Of a stretch of 32,131 bases of DNA, positions 8,673 to 16,077 are shown piece after piece. The stretch is taken from positions 48,931-81,061 of the forward strand of contig NZ_RBVY01000013.1 in NCBI RefSeq assembly GCF_004000215.1, in the 5' to 3' direction. Under the pieces are notes generated by a model. It ran no database searches. It saw nothing but the letters and a program-made list of their open reading frames with translations, and was not told the DNA's origin. This DNA is from Nitratireductor alexandrii (GTDB lineage: Bacteria > Pseudomonadota > Alphaproteobacteria > Rhizobiales > Rhizobiaceae). Within the stretch, counting starts at the first letter, position 1, and every line of letters begins with the position of its first letter. Position numbers and translations under genes: made by a program.

Positions 8673-9278
8673 ATGGCGGCCATGACAAAGTTGGGAACGA
8701 CAGACGCAGACATTCGCACTGCGCTACATGCCAAACGATTGCGGCGCGCCAAATCTCATCCCGATACGCTCGTGATCGACGAACTGGGCCTTGCGCACGC
8801 CCGAAGTCGTATCGACGTGGCCGTCATCAACGGCTGTATCCACGGCTATGAAATCAAGAGCGCCAAGGACAACCTGGACCGGTTCGCGACGCAGATCGAC
8901 ATCTACCGCCAGACGCTACAAAAGCTCTCACTCGTCGCTGCGCCGAAGCATGTCGCAAGCATCATGAGTCACGCCCCCGAATGGTGCGGCGTGATCGTGG
9001 CGGAGCAGGGACCACGAGGCGGTATCAGCTTTCATGTATTGCGAAACGCCATCGCCAATCCCGAGATCGATCCGGTCATGATGGCGCATCTTCTCTGGCG
9101 CGATGAAGTCATCGAACTCTTGGGCCAGGCAGGATATGCGCCGAAGGACCTCCGGCGGCCGAGAAGGCAGCTTTACGAGATGCTATGTGAAGCCATGAGC
9201 TTGCGCGAGATCACCGCCTCCATTCGCACTTTCATGGCGCAGCGCCAAGCGTGGCGAGATCGTCCAGCACACGCGTGA
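8673..9278 (+). CDS. Sce7726 family protein, PD-(D/E)XK nuclease-like
   Basis: A 201-residue protein that matches the Sce7726 family pattern as I know it: DADIRTAL at the N-terminus, a central RIDVAVINGCIHGYEIKS, and a C-terminal LLWRDEVIELL followed by RQAWRD. The core reads as a PD-(D/E)XK nuclease fold, with E37, D48, E60-x-K62, then Q74 and Y78 in the helix that often carries a conserved Gln. The start is uncertain among the ATGs at 8667, 8673 and 8682; I prefer 8673, six bases after GGGGGG. Its last 47 bases overlap the 3' end of the convergent beta-protein gene. Nuclease activity is inferred from motifs only. It is likely the effector of the module at 8490-12098. Confidence 0.8.
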   Translation: MAAMTKLGTTDADIRTALHAKRLRRAKSHPDTLVIDELGLAHARSRIDVAVINGCIHGYEIKSAKDNLDRFATQIDIYRQTLQKLSLVAAPKHVASIMSHAPEWCGVIVAEQGPRGGISFHVLRNAIANPEIDPVMMAHLLWRDEVIELLGQAGYAPKDLRRPRRQLYEMLCEAMSLREITASIRTFMAQRQAWRDRPAHA

Positions 9279-10317
9279 TGTGGTGGTTGATCGCCACCTC
9301 CTTCCACCGCGTCTGATTGCTCGGTCCTTCCTTATGAACCGCGCATCTTGCGATATATTCATCGCCGCTTGAATAGCCGGCACCGTCGAACTTTCCCGAC
9401 GCTACGATTGACGCGCAGTGACCATGCATCTGTGCACGATTGTCGTTGAATGCCCCGCCCTTGCGCACCTCCCAAGCCGTCGTCGTCGTATAGACGAGCT
9501 TTCCGGCCGCCTTGATCATGCGCATATCCAACGCCTTGAATTCTGGATGGACGATCGTGTAGTCGCCGTAGTTCGGCTGGCGAACGCCGGCTGGCATCTT
9601 GCCGAGCAGCGCCCGATAGAAGAGCCAGTCGTGACGCGGGAGCTGGTCGGCGCCCTTGGCAACATCCTTGAACGTTTCCGGTATCGCCGTGCCGATCACG
9701 ACGAAATTGCGGAAGGCATGCAGATCCCCAAGCTTTTGCATTGCCGCAATGAGCGCGCCAGCAAAAGCATTGTAGGGCTCAAAATTCGGTGCGCCGAGAT
9801 CGATAATGAGGTCAACTTCGTCGAGCGATACACCAAGCGCTGCGGTCAAAGCCTCGATGCGCATTCGCGCATGGGGCTTCATCAGATCCTCCAGCCGAAC
9901 TGTGATAGCCGCTCCAAGGTCATCGGTCGCAACGATTCCTGCAACCGATGCGACCATGGATGAGGAGGCATCGAGAGGAACGGCGGGCATCGCATTTGCC
10001 TGGAATGTCCGCATGGCTTCGAACACGTATGTGAAGATGTCGCGGCCGTCGCCCATGGGGTTGCCGGAAATACTGGGATGCACGCCTACCCACGCTGGCC
10101 GTTGCCCCCACTTGGCCTTGAAGCGAGCGGCAAACGGATGCACATGCTCCTGAACCGTCTTCTTCGGCTGCCACAACTCGAAATCGAATTCGACTTCTGG
10201 AATCGTGACATAGGGCACGATACGGTCCTTGGCGACGGCGGCAAGGCGGGCGAGCGCCTGGTATTCGCCCTGACGCCACCGCAACGCCGGAACATACATA
10301 TCCTCAGTCAAGATCAT
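9232..10317 (-). CDS. Beta family protein (Sce7725/T4-beta-like)
   Basis: A 361-residue protein of the 'beta family' seen in T4-like phages and bacterial islands. The N-terminus MYVPALRWRQGEYQAL (from residue 7) is the characteristic opening, and the body alternates strands and helices in barrel-like fashion (VPYVTIPEVEFDFE; VDLIIDLGAPNF). The start ATG at 10317 has GAGGAGG six bases ahead and overlaps the end of the XRE-ImmA gene by 14 bases, so it is the last gene of that operon. Family members have no established biochemical function; in Sorangium the related Sce7725 and Sce7726 numbers suggest adjacent genes. Here it faces the Sce7726-like gene and shares 47 bases with it at the 3' ends. 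A direct partnership is inference. Confidence 0.75.
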   Translation of the reverse strand: MILTEDMYVPALRWRQGEYQALARLAAVAKDRIVPYVTIPEVEFDFELWQPKKTVQEHVHPFAARFKAKWGQRPAWVGVHPSISGNPMGDGRDIFTYVFEAMRTFQANAMPAVPLDASSSMVASVAGIVATDDLGAAITVRLEDLMKPHARMRIEALTAALGVSLDEVDLIIDLGAPNFEPYNAFAGALIAAMQKLGDLHAFRNFVVIGTAIPETFKDVAKGADQLPRHDWLFYRALLGKMPAGVRQPNYGDYTIVHPEFKALDMRMIKAAGKLVYTTTTAWEVRKGGAFNDNRAQMHGHCASIVASGKFDGAGYSSGDEYIARCAVHKEGPSNQTRWKEVAINHHITRVLDDLATLGAAP

Positions 10318-11581
10318 CGCTCGCCTCCTCTAGCTGCGAGCGCACCTGGTCCCGACCAACCAGATTGTTCAGGATGGTGTAGTTGCCGCGCTCCTTCCTG
10401 ATGCGCCCCGCGATGATGCTCGGATCGATCCCGATCGTCTCCGCGTCGATCCTCACCGCCTCTTCCGAAAGGGCGAAGCGGGACAGACACTGATCCCACA
10501 ATGCTTCCGGTATCAGCGCGTCGAGTGCGAATTTGTCAGCCTGCGCCTCGATCGCATCACCGTCATTGCCGTCCTCTTCGTCGAAGAAGTCGAACCGCAA
10601 ACCGTCGAAGAGGTGCAGGAAGACATGACCGAGCTCATGCAACAGCACAAACCAGAAATTATCCAGTCGATCATAGCGTAGCGTAAGGCCCACAACTGGT
10701 GTCTCACCATCAGCGAGCATGGCGGCGCCGTCCAAATACGACCCTGGCAGGTGACGCTCGACGACGAGAACGATGCCTTTCTCTGCCAACAGATCGCGGG
10801 CACGCTTCGGCCCGTCCTTCCTTTTCGTGAGATGCACCAATTCCGGCAGCCACCGGTCATCGAGTTCGAACGTCCCGATCTCTTCTGCTTCGATCTTGCT
10901 ACGCGCGCGCTCAAGAATGCGCGCCTGCCACGCGAGTAGGGCGTATTCGTTCGGCACGTTTCCACTGCGCATCTTCTTGCGATGGAAGACTGTCGCGAAT
11001 TGCGGTCCGGCCGCGTGCAGGAAGTACTCCTTGACGCGCTCGATCGGGTTTGCGCCGCGGGGCAGATCAAACCACCTGCGTTTGATCATCTCCTTGTAGG
11101 GAAACTGCCCCCAGACGATATCATCGGCATCACCCCACGCGAACACGGATCCGCCAGCCTGCCTCGGTCCCTCAAAACTTCCCGACGCCTTCACACCGAG
11201 CGTCTTCGAAATCTCGATCAGCCGACCAAGGCTTGCGCCCATGTAGTCGGTCGCCTCGTAGCGCTGCACCTGTTGCGGCTTCATGCCAAGTCTCTGGGCG
11301 AGGTCCGTTTGACTCATTCCGGAGGCAATTCGTGCCTGCACCAGCACATGCGGCAATTCTTCAAGCGCATAGGTTTTCGAGAACGAGACCTGGCCGGATT
11401 TCAGCAGATCGTATTCAGCAAGCTCCGCCTCTATATCGGCGATTTGGCTTTCGAGCCCATCAATTTCCGCCTGCTTGAGCCAATGCTGATCCGATGCGCG
11501 CGCTTTCGCAGCAGCAAGGGCGTCTTGCAACTTGGCTAGTTGGGCACTCGATACGCCATACTGTTTGTCGCTGTAAATCAT
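10304..11581 (-). CDS. XRE-family regulator fused to ImmA/IrrE metallopeptidase
   Basis: A 425-residue protein with three parts. Residues 11-58 form a heptad-like coiled coil. Residues 78-130 form an XRE helix-turn-helix (SGMSQTDLAQRLGMKPQQVQ). Residues 265-360 form a zinc peptidase with HELGH at 315-319 and a downstream EAQADKFA at 345-352 giving the probable third ligand, E345. The start ATG 11581 overlaps the stop of the upstream gene (ATGA); the longer frame upstream is a shadow. ImmA/IrrE proteins cleave repressors or antitoxins, and their XRE domains usually bind their own promoter. This suggests it represses the operon until a signal triggers proteolysis. The target is unknown. It sits in the middle of the minus-strand operon of the cargo module. 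Confidence 0.88.
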   Translation of the reverse strand: MIYSDKQYGVSSAQLAKLQDALAAAKARASDQHWLKQAEIDGLESQIADIEAELAEYDLLKSGQVSFSKTYALEELPHVLVQARIASGMSQTDLAQRLGMKPQQVQRYEATDYMGASLGRLIEISKTLGVKASGSFEGPRQAGGSVFAWGDADDIVWGQFPYKEMIKRRWFDLPRGANPIERVKEYFLHAAGPQFATVFHRKKMRSGNVPNEYALLAWQARILERARSKIEAEEIGTFELDDRWLPELVHLTKRKDGPKRARDLLAEKGIVLVVERHLPGSYLDGAAMLADGETPVVGLTLRYDRLDNFWFVLLHELGHVFLHLFDGLRFDFFDEEDGNDGDAIEAQADKFALDALIPEALWDQCLSRFALSEEAVRIDAETIGIDPSIIAGRIRKERGNYTILNNLVGRDQVRSQLEEASDDLD

Positions 11582-12057
11582 GGCTGCACCTTCCCGGAGA
11601 GAAGCGGATCGGCCGAAAGCGAAATGGCGATGATCCCTTTGTGTTTTCCTGTGAAACGATCCAGTTGGAAAAAATCGACGAATGCCCGCCCGACATCCGC
11701 GCACATCATCGAGGACGGAAAGAACTCGCCCTTGAATGCCGCTTTCTGCCCTGCCCGACCGTTCGAAAATTCCAGGAACACGGGATCAAGCTTGGCCGGA
11801 TTGACCCCGGTAGGGTCCCAGCATGCATCGAAGTCGCCAGGCCTCGGCTTGCCTGTCACATAGCTCCCGTCGAGATATATCATCGCACATCCCGCCAATC
11901 GCAGCTTGCCGGAGGCGAGAACGAGCCCCTCGAAAAGCTCCCGCCGCCAAACGTTCGTTGCGAAAGCAGCCGCCACGTCCTCCAAACTCGCCGCGTGCAT
12001 CCCGGCGGGCAGTGTAGGCCACGGAGAGCCGGGCAATTGGACGAGGGCAGGAATCAT
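11578..12057 (-). CDS. DUF6932-like protein with nucleotidyltransferase-type motif
   Basis: A 159-residue protein and the first gene of the minus-strand operon. The N-terminal MIPAL...LPAGMHAASLEDV and RRELFEGL resemble proteins annotated as DUF6932. The motif LDGSYVTGKPRPGDFDACWD (residues 62-81) has the GS-x(9)-D-x-D layout of minimal nucleotidyltransferases, with G64, S65, D75 and D77. In-frame stop TGA lies seven codons before ATG 12057, so this is the only good start; no Shine-Dalgarno site precedes it and a promoter-like element ends seven bases upstream, so the transcript may be leaderless. Its stop overlaps the next start (ATGA). Nucleotidyltransferase activity is inferred from the motif. 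It could modify a partner or RNA, as MNT-type proteins do. Confidence 0.7.
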   Translation of the reverse strand: MIPALVQLPGSPWPTLPAGMHAASLEDVAAAFATNVWRRELFEGLVLASGKLRLAGCAMIYLDGSYVTGKPRPGDFDACWDPTGVNPAKLDPVFLEFSNGRAGQKAAFKGEFFPSSMMCADVGRAFVDFFQLDRFTGKHKGIIAISLSADPLLSGKVQP

Positions 12058-12093
12058 CGTTACAACAATAATGTTGTATCAGACGAAAAGCAA
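12058..12093 (-). promoter_or_regulatory. Promoter and 18-bp palindromic operator of the DUF6932-XRE/ImmA-beta operon
   Basis: On the minus strand TTGCTT (12088-12093) and TATTGT (12065-12070) are 17 bases apart and fit a sigma-70 promoter; the predicted start is at or next to the A of ATG 12057. A perfect 7-4-7 inverted repeat, TACAACA-ATAA-TGTTGTA (12061-12078), covers the -10 element. A repressor bound there would block transcription, which suggests autoregulation by the XRE protein. Confidence 0.55.
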
Positions 12094-12295
12094 GCCCGGC
12101 TTCCCCCTCGAGAACGCGCAACACGGGCTTCAAGTCCCGGGGAGGGTCAATCCCGCTCTTCAGGGATGGCATTCCTGGTGCGGCCGCGGAACTTCCACGA
12201 TCAACCCGTAAAGGGTCCGCTAGCAAGGCTGCGGCCGTTTGGCTGACGCCTGCACGGTGATCGCGTCCGCGTGCCGCACACTGACGGAGCCATCA

Positions 12296-12315
12296 GAGCG
12301 GGAATTGGCCCGCTC
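12296..12315. promoter_or_regulatory. 20-base palindrome ahead of the 61-aa gene
   Basis: GAGCGGG-AATTGG-CCCGCTC is a perfect 7-6-7 inverted repeat that ends 17 bases before ATG 12333, just upstream of its GGAG ribosome site. It may be an operator or an mRNA hairpin that affects initiation; it has no T tract, so a terminator is unlikely. Confidence 0.35.
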
Positions 12316-12332
12316 CAACGATGGAGCCTCGG

Positions 12333-12518
12333 ATGTCGCACGATCTTTCCCTCGCCCAGAAACACGCCTGGAGACTCGCCCGCACCCTGATGACCCCGGT
12401 GGTCCTCTTCCAGTCCGACGACGCATATGGGGTGCTGCCCGCCGACGAAGTCGACGACGCCGAGGTCGACATCCTCTTCGAATACGATCCCTACACCGGT
12501 GGACACGCGGTTCACTGA
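12333..12518 (+). CDS. Small acidic conserved protein, 61 aa
   Basis: I chose ATG 12333 because GGAG stands six bases upstream; an ATG twelve bases earlier would remove that spacing. The protein has a short basic N-terminal helix (LAQKHAWRLAR), a hydrophobic strand (TPVVLFQSD), and an acidic C-terminal half (ADEVDDAEVDILFEYDPY). The acidity recalls DNA-mimic antirestriction proteins but the protein is much shorter, and I have no family match. A strong terminator follows directly, so it is a single-gene unit. The coding character is good for its length. Confidence 0.55.
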   Translation: MSHDLSLAQKHAWRLARTLMTPVVLFQSDDAYGVLPADEVDDAEVDILFEYDPYTGGHAVH

Positions 12519-12543
12519 ACCGGCTCTCGGTTCACTTTCCGCA

Positions 12544-12574
12544 GCGGCGGCGCCAGGCGCCGCCGCGCTTGTTT
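12544..12574 (+). terminator. Hairpin terminator after the 61-aa gene
   Basis: A perfect 9-base repeat (GCGGCGGCG at 12544-12552, CGCCGCCGC at 12558-12566, loop CCAGG) is followed by GCTTGTTT. A second hairpin, CGGCCCCG-TGA-CGGGGCCG at 12701-12719, lies just ahead of the ArdC-like ribosome site and may be a leader structure. The GC-rich bases between hold no credible gene. Confidence 0.6.
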
Positions 12575-12752
12575 CGCCCGACCGCGGCCCGTCCCGGTTG
12601 GTGGCCCGGGCGGAGCCGGCCGCGCCGGCAACGGCTTGCGCCGTCCTTCCCTTCGGTCCGGCCCTGCGGGTGCAGGCGCGCCCTGATGCTCCGCCTGAAC
12701 CGGCCCCGTGACGGGGCCGCGATCGGCGCGGCCTCCAGAAACGGAGGTTGAG

Positions 12753-13685
12753 ATGAGCAAGAAAGAAAAGGGCGCGAAGACCGATATCTACGCGCGCATA
12801 ACGCAAAAGATCGTTGCCGATCTGGAGAAGGGCGTGCGGCCGTGGGTGAAACCCTGGAGCGTCGGCCATGTCGACGGCCGGATCACCCGGCCGCTGCGCC
12901 ACACCGGTGAACCATACACCGGCATCAACGTCCTGTTGCTGTGGTCGGAGAGCCTGGCGCGCGGGTTCACCGCGCCGCTCTGGATGACCTATCGGCAGGC
13001 GGCTCAGATCGGCGCACAAGTCCGCAAGGGCGAAACCGGCGCGACGGTCGTCTATGCGAGCCGGTTCACGAAAACCGAGACGGACGCCCAGGGCGAGGAA
13101 CTGGAGCGCGATATTTCGTTTCTCAAGACGTACACCGTCTTCAATTGCGACCAGATCGACGGGCTTCCCGATCACTATCACCACCGGCCCGCGAAGGTCA
13201 TTGATCCTGTCGAGCGGATCGAACATGCCGACCGCTTCTTCGCCAATACCGGGGCCGTGATCCGTCATGGCGGCGCGCGGGCATTCTACGCGCCGGCAAG
13301 CGATCACATCCAGATGCCGCCCTTCGAGACGTTCCGGGACGCCGAATCCTACGTCGCCGTGCTCAGTCACGAAACAGTCCACTGGACCTCGAGGCCCAAT
13401 CGGGTTGGCCGCGATCTGAGCCGCTACGCCAGGGACAAGACCGAGCGCGCGCGCGAAGAGCTCGTCGCGGAGATCGGCTCGGCACTGCTTTGCGCGGACC
13501 TCGGCATCGTTCCCGAACTCGAACCACGGCCGGACCATGCGTCCTATGTGGCGAGCTGGTTGCGCGTCCTTTCCGACGACCGACGGGCAATCTTTCAGGC
13601 CGCCGCCCATGCGCAACGGGCCGTGACCTATCTGCACGGCCTGCAGCCCTCCGCCACCGACACGGGACAGTTGGAGGCGGCCTGA
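12753..13685 (+). CDS. ardC: ArdC-type antirestriction protein
   Basis: A 310-residue protein with the ArdC layout. An N-terminal single-stranded-DNA-binding domain spans about residues 1-130 (DIYARITQKIVADLEKGVRPW; WMTYRQAAQIGAQVRKGE). A zincin-like metallopeptidase domain has HETVH at 206-210, with E240 in REELVAEIGSA as the probable third ligand. The start ATG 12753 has ACGGAGG upstream; the frame is open earlier but only through GC-rich leader. ArdC proteins protect incoming plasmid DNA from host restriction, so position near the predicted leading end fits. Its stop overlaps the start of the PP-loop gene (TGATG), which suggests the two are translated together. Confidence 0.9.
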   Translation: MSKKEKGAKTDIYARITQKIVADLEKGVRPWVKPWSVGHVDGRITRPLRHTGEPYTGINVLLLWSESLARGFTAPLWMTYRQAAQIGAQVRKGETGATVVYASRFTKTETDAQGEELERDISFLKTYTVFNCDQIDGLPDHYHHRPAKVIDPVERIEHADRFFANTGAVIRHGGARAFYAPASDHIQMPPFETFRDAESYVAVLSHETVHWTSRPNRVGRDLSRYARDKTERAREELVAEIGSALLCADLGIVPELEPRPDHASYVASWLRVLSDDRRAIFQAAAHAQRAVTYLHGLQPSATDTGQLEAA

Positions 13686-14626
13686 TGCTTTCCTTTTCGA
13701 ATGCTGCTGCGGAGGGCATCGAGCCCTCCGCCATCCGGCTGCGCGTGCTATCGCTCGGCGCCGGTGTCCAATCGACCACGTTGGCGCTGATGGCGGCCCA
13801 TGGCGAGATTGGACCAATGCCCGATTGCGCCATATTCGCCGAAACGGGCTGGGAGCCAAAGGCGGTCTATGACCATCTCGACTGGCTGCGATCGCCCAAC
13901 GTCCTGCCGTTTCCCATCCATGTCGTTTCGGCGGGCAACATACGTGATCAGCTCATGGGCGCCGCGAAGGGTAAACGCTGGGCGTCGATTCCAGCGTTCG
14001 CCAAAACCGTCACCCCGGTGGGATCCGCCGTGCCCGGATTCGACGAGGATGCGGCCGGCGAACTCGTCCAGGTCGCCACACGGCGCACGTCACGCGACAC
14101 CGTTTCGATCGGCATGATCCGGCGTCAATGCACCACGGATTTCAAGATCGTGCCGATCCGCCGGAAGGTCAGGGAGCTTGCGGGGCTCGCCCGCAAGCGC
14201 TCGCCCGGCCATGCCGTTGTCGAGCAATGGATCGGAATCTCGTGCGATGAGATCATGCGCGTGAAACCGAGCCGCGAAACCTGGCAGGTCAACCGCTGGC
14301 CGTTGATCGAGATGCGCATGAGCCGGCGGGACTGCATCGCCTGGCTGCGCCGCCACGATTACCCCCAACCGCCGAAATCGGCCTGCATCGGCTGTCCGTT
14401 CCATGACAACGCACGCTGGCGCGCCATGCGCGATCATGATCCCGCTGCCTGGTCCGATGCGGTCGAGGTCGATCGAGCCATCCGGACGGGTTTGCGTGGA
14501 ATTCGGGGAGAGGTCTTTCTCCATCGGTCCGCCGTTCCTCTTGACGAAGCCGATCTGTCGACGCTTTCCGACCACGGGCAACTCGACCTGTGGCCGAACG
14601 AGTGCGAGGGTATGTGCGGTGTCTAG
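13685..14626 (+). CDS. PP-loop / phosphoadenosine phosphosulfate reductase-like protein
   Basis: A 313-residue protein with a PP-loop ATP-pyrophosphatase motif (SLGAGVQST at 23-31), then FAETGWEP at 51-58 as in PAPS-reductase relatives. Conserved cysteines occur at C149 (RRQCTTDFK), C187, and C234/C237 (CIGC), with a further pair C307/C311 near the end; these could bind a metal or an Fe-S cluster. The ATG overlaps the ArdC-like stop by one base. There are no sulfate-assimilation genes nearby. Relatives of this class activate substrates by adenylation and several modify nucleic acids (DndC, tRNA thiolation enzymes). A role in marking or protecting DNA is possible but is only inference from the ArdC coupling. 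Confidence 0.8.
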   Translation: MLSFSNAAAEGIEPSAIRLRVLSLGAGVQSTTLALMAAHGEIGPMPDCAIFAETGWEPKAVYDHLDWLRSPNVLPFPIHVVSAGNIRDQLMGAAKGKRWASIPAFAKTVTPVGSAVPGFDEDAAGELVQVATRRTSRDTVSIGMIRRQCTTDFKIVPIRRKVRELAGLARKRSPGHAVVEQWIGISCDEIMRVKPSRETWQVNRWPLIEMRMSRRDCIAWLRRHDYPQPPKSACIGCPFHDNARWRAMRDHDPAAWSDAVEVDRAIRTGLRGIRGEVFLHRSAVPLDEADLSTLSDHGQLDLWPNECEGMCGV

Positions 14627-15219
14627 GCAGCCTTCGATCCTTCCGATTGCAGTCCGGCCGCGAGATATCGTGGGCATCGGGCTGCGGGCTTCCAAGCGGA
14701 TGCCGGAAGCCGTAACTCTGCCGAGGCTGGCTGACCAGCGGAGGACGGTAGGGGCGACGGTTATGTTCTTCGACCGACTGGGTACGGCACCGCTCGTCGT
14801 GCGCGCGAGAACCAGCGAATGGAGCCCGGCTGCAGGCGTGGCAGTCTGCCGTCAAAGTCGCCAGCGTCGAGCGCGCGGTTGATCCCACCGACGGATGTCG
14901 CGGGAGCGCAATGGCTCCGGGCTCGGGCGCCATGGTCGTGTTCCCTTCACCTCGAGGTCTTGGAGCTCGCCCGGCGCGGTCTCGATGGGGCATGTCTGAC
15001 CGGGAAACGGCTCCACCTCGACCGGCATTTCGCAACGCCCGTCCAAAACTTTCCTCCCCTGCGAACTGATGTTCGCATTCCTCGCGAACCAAGAAAGTTC
15101 CTCTCGGCCGTCCTCCATTTCATTGCGGCCTTTCAGGTGCGCGCCGGTCGTTCCCGATCTCTTCGACAGCCATCGAGACCGCGATGGGCGCGGCTCGGAA
15201 CTTCGAAAGGAACACGACA
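14627..15219 (+). other. 593-base stretch without a convincing gene
   Basis: The best open frame here starts at GTG 14619 (overlapping the PP-loop stop by eight bases) and would give 87 residues ending at 14882; there is no ribosome site and I see no family, so I do not call it. The second half contains the GCGAAC operator cluster at 15060-15089 and the leader of the DUF736 gene. No RNA gene is recognised. Confidence 0.4.
15060..15089. promoter_or_regulatory. Operator cluster: three alternating GCGAAC half-sites
   Basis: A perfect 7-4-7 palindrome, TGCGAAC-TGAT-GTTCGCA (15060-15077), is followed after seven bases by a third half-site GCGAAC (15084-15089). The half-sites thus run forward, reverse, forward. 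This is typical of a site for a dimeric repressor that binds cooperatively. It lies about 130-160 bases ahead of the DUF736 start and probably controls it. Confidence 0.5.
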
Positions 15220-15537
15220 ATGGCAAACATCGGCACCTTCACCACCACCAAGACCGGATTCACGGGTGCGATCAAAACTCTAACGCTGAACGTCAAGGCC
15301 CGCTTCGAGCGCGTCGAAAGCCCTTCCGAGAACGGACCGCATTTCCGCATCTTCTCGGGTGCAGTTGAGCTGGGTGCGGCGTGGCAGAAACAGGCCAAGC
15401 AGACCGAACGCGACTACCTTTCGGTCAAGCTGGACGACCCGAGCTTCCCGGCTCCGATCTACGCCACCCTCATCGAGGTGGAAGGCCAGGAAGGCGTGCA
15501 GCTCATCTGGTCCCGCCCTAACGGCAACCGGGACTAA
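15220..15537 (+). CDS. DUF736 family protein
   Basis: A 105-residue protein of the DUF736 family, common on rhizobial and sphingomonad plasmids. It opens with [21 protein letters not shown] and contains [19 protein letters not shown], both standard for the family, which is predicted to be a small beta-rich fold. ATG 15220 is chosen because AAAGGAA stands upstream and homologues begin MANIG; the longer frame is a shadow. The function is unknown. It often travels with ParB-like, ArdC and transfer genes, as here. The gene has its own upstream palindromic site and a downstream terminator, so it looks like a separately regulated single gene. Confidence 0.9.
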   Translation: MANIGTFTTTKTGFTGAIKTLTLNVKARFERVESPSENGPHFRIFSGAVELGAAWQKQAKQTERDYLSVKLDDPSFPAPIYATLIEVEGQEGVQLIWSRPNGNRD

Positions 15538-15550
15538 CCAGATCCCCAAC

Positions 15551-15583
15551 GGCCCCGCCGAATAGGCGGGGCCATTTCTGTTT
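15551..15583 (+). terminator. Hairpin terminator after DUF736
   Basis: A perfect 9-base repeat GGCCCCGCC (15551-15559) and GGCGGGGCC (15565-15573) with loop GAATA is followed by ATTTCTGTTT. It works for the plus strand; on the minus strand the tail is not T-rich. Confidence 0.8.
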
Positions 15584-15625
15584 CGACGGAACGACAGCCG
15601 CCAGATCCTACGCCAGTCGTCCACT

Positions 15626-15892
15626 TCACTCCCGCCTGCCGCTCAGCGAAAAATGCGGGTCGCGATAGCCCCGGCGCCGCTTCCTGCGTTCGAGCCGCAA
15701 CATCGCATCGCCGGCCTCGGCCGGCGTGTCGAAGGTTTCGATCATCGACTGGCCGCGCGTTCCGATCCGACCCCAATCCCGCACGAGGGACGCCCCGCCG
15801 AACAATGTGGGCTGAACGGAAAGGCTGTAGAACCGCCGCATGTTCTGCGACGGGTCAATGCGGCGAAGATGAACCGAACGGCGATCGTTCAT
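15626..15892 (-). CDS. WGR domain protein
   Basis: An 88-residue protein that is essentially one WGR domain. It has RRIDPSQNMRRFYSLSVQPT, then LVRDWGRIGTRGQ (about residues 39-51) with the signature Trp-Gly-Arg, and a basic tail. WGR domains occur in PARPs and in many short plasmid proteins and are thought to bind nucleic acid. The start at 15892 matches the usual domain length; a longer form from 15934 is possible and neither has a strong ribosome site. It is on the same strand as traG and the coiled-coil gene, 186 bases downstream of the latter, and could be read with them. Confidence 0.75.
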   Translation of the reverse strand: MNDRRSVHLRRIDPSQNMRRFYSLSVQPTLFGGASLVRDWGRIGTRGQSMIETFDTPAEAGDAMLRLERRKRRRGYRDPHFSLSGRRE

Positions 15893-16077
15893 GTGCGGAA
15901 GTCTCGCTCCACGCGGAAGCGTCGTCCAACGCATTTCCTGAATCGGTTGGCCCTGATCGATTCACGGGATTGATACGACCTCAAACCCGGGGAACCCGCG
16001 GGTGGAGGGAACGCCGATCGTTCCTGCAATAGTCGGAAGAGGGGCCATGCAGAGGAACCCCGACCCTCGCCGGCTGG

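Noticed and set aside
12201-13859. Minus-strand open frame of 552 codons opposite ardC
   Set aside because: It covers several terminators and the ArdC gene; its product is low-complexity and matches no family, so it is a GC artefact.
14619-14882. GTG-initiated 87-residue ORF overlapping the PP-loop stop
   Set aside because: It has no ribosome site and no recognisable domain; coding character is unclear.
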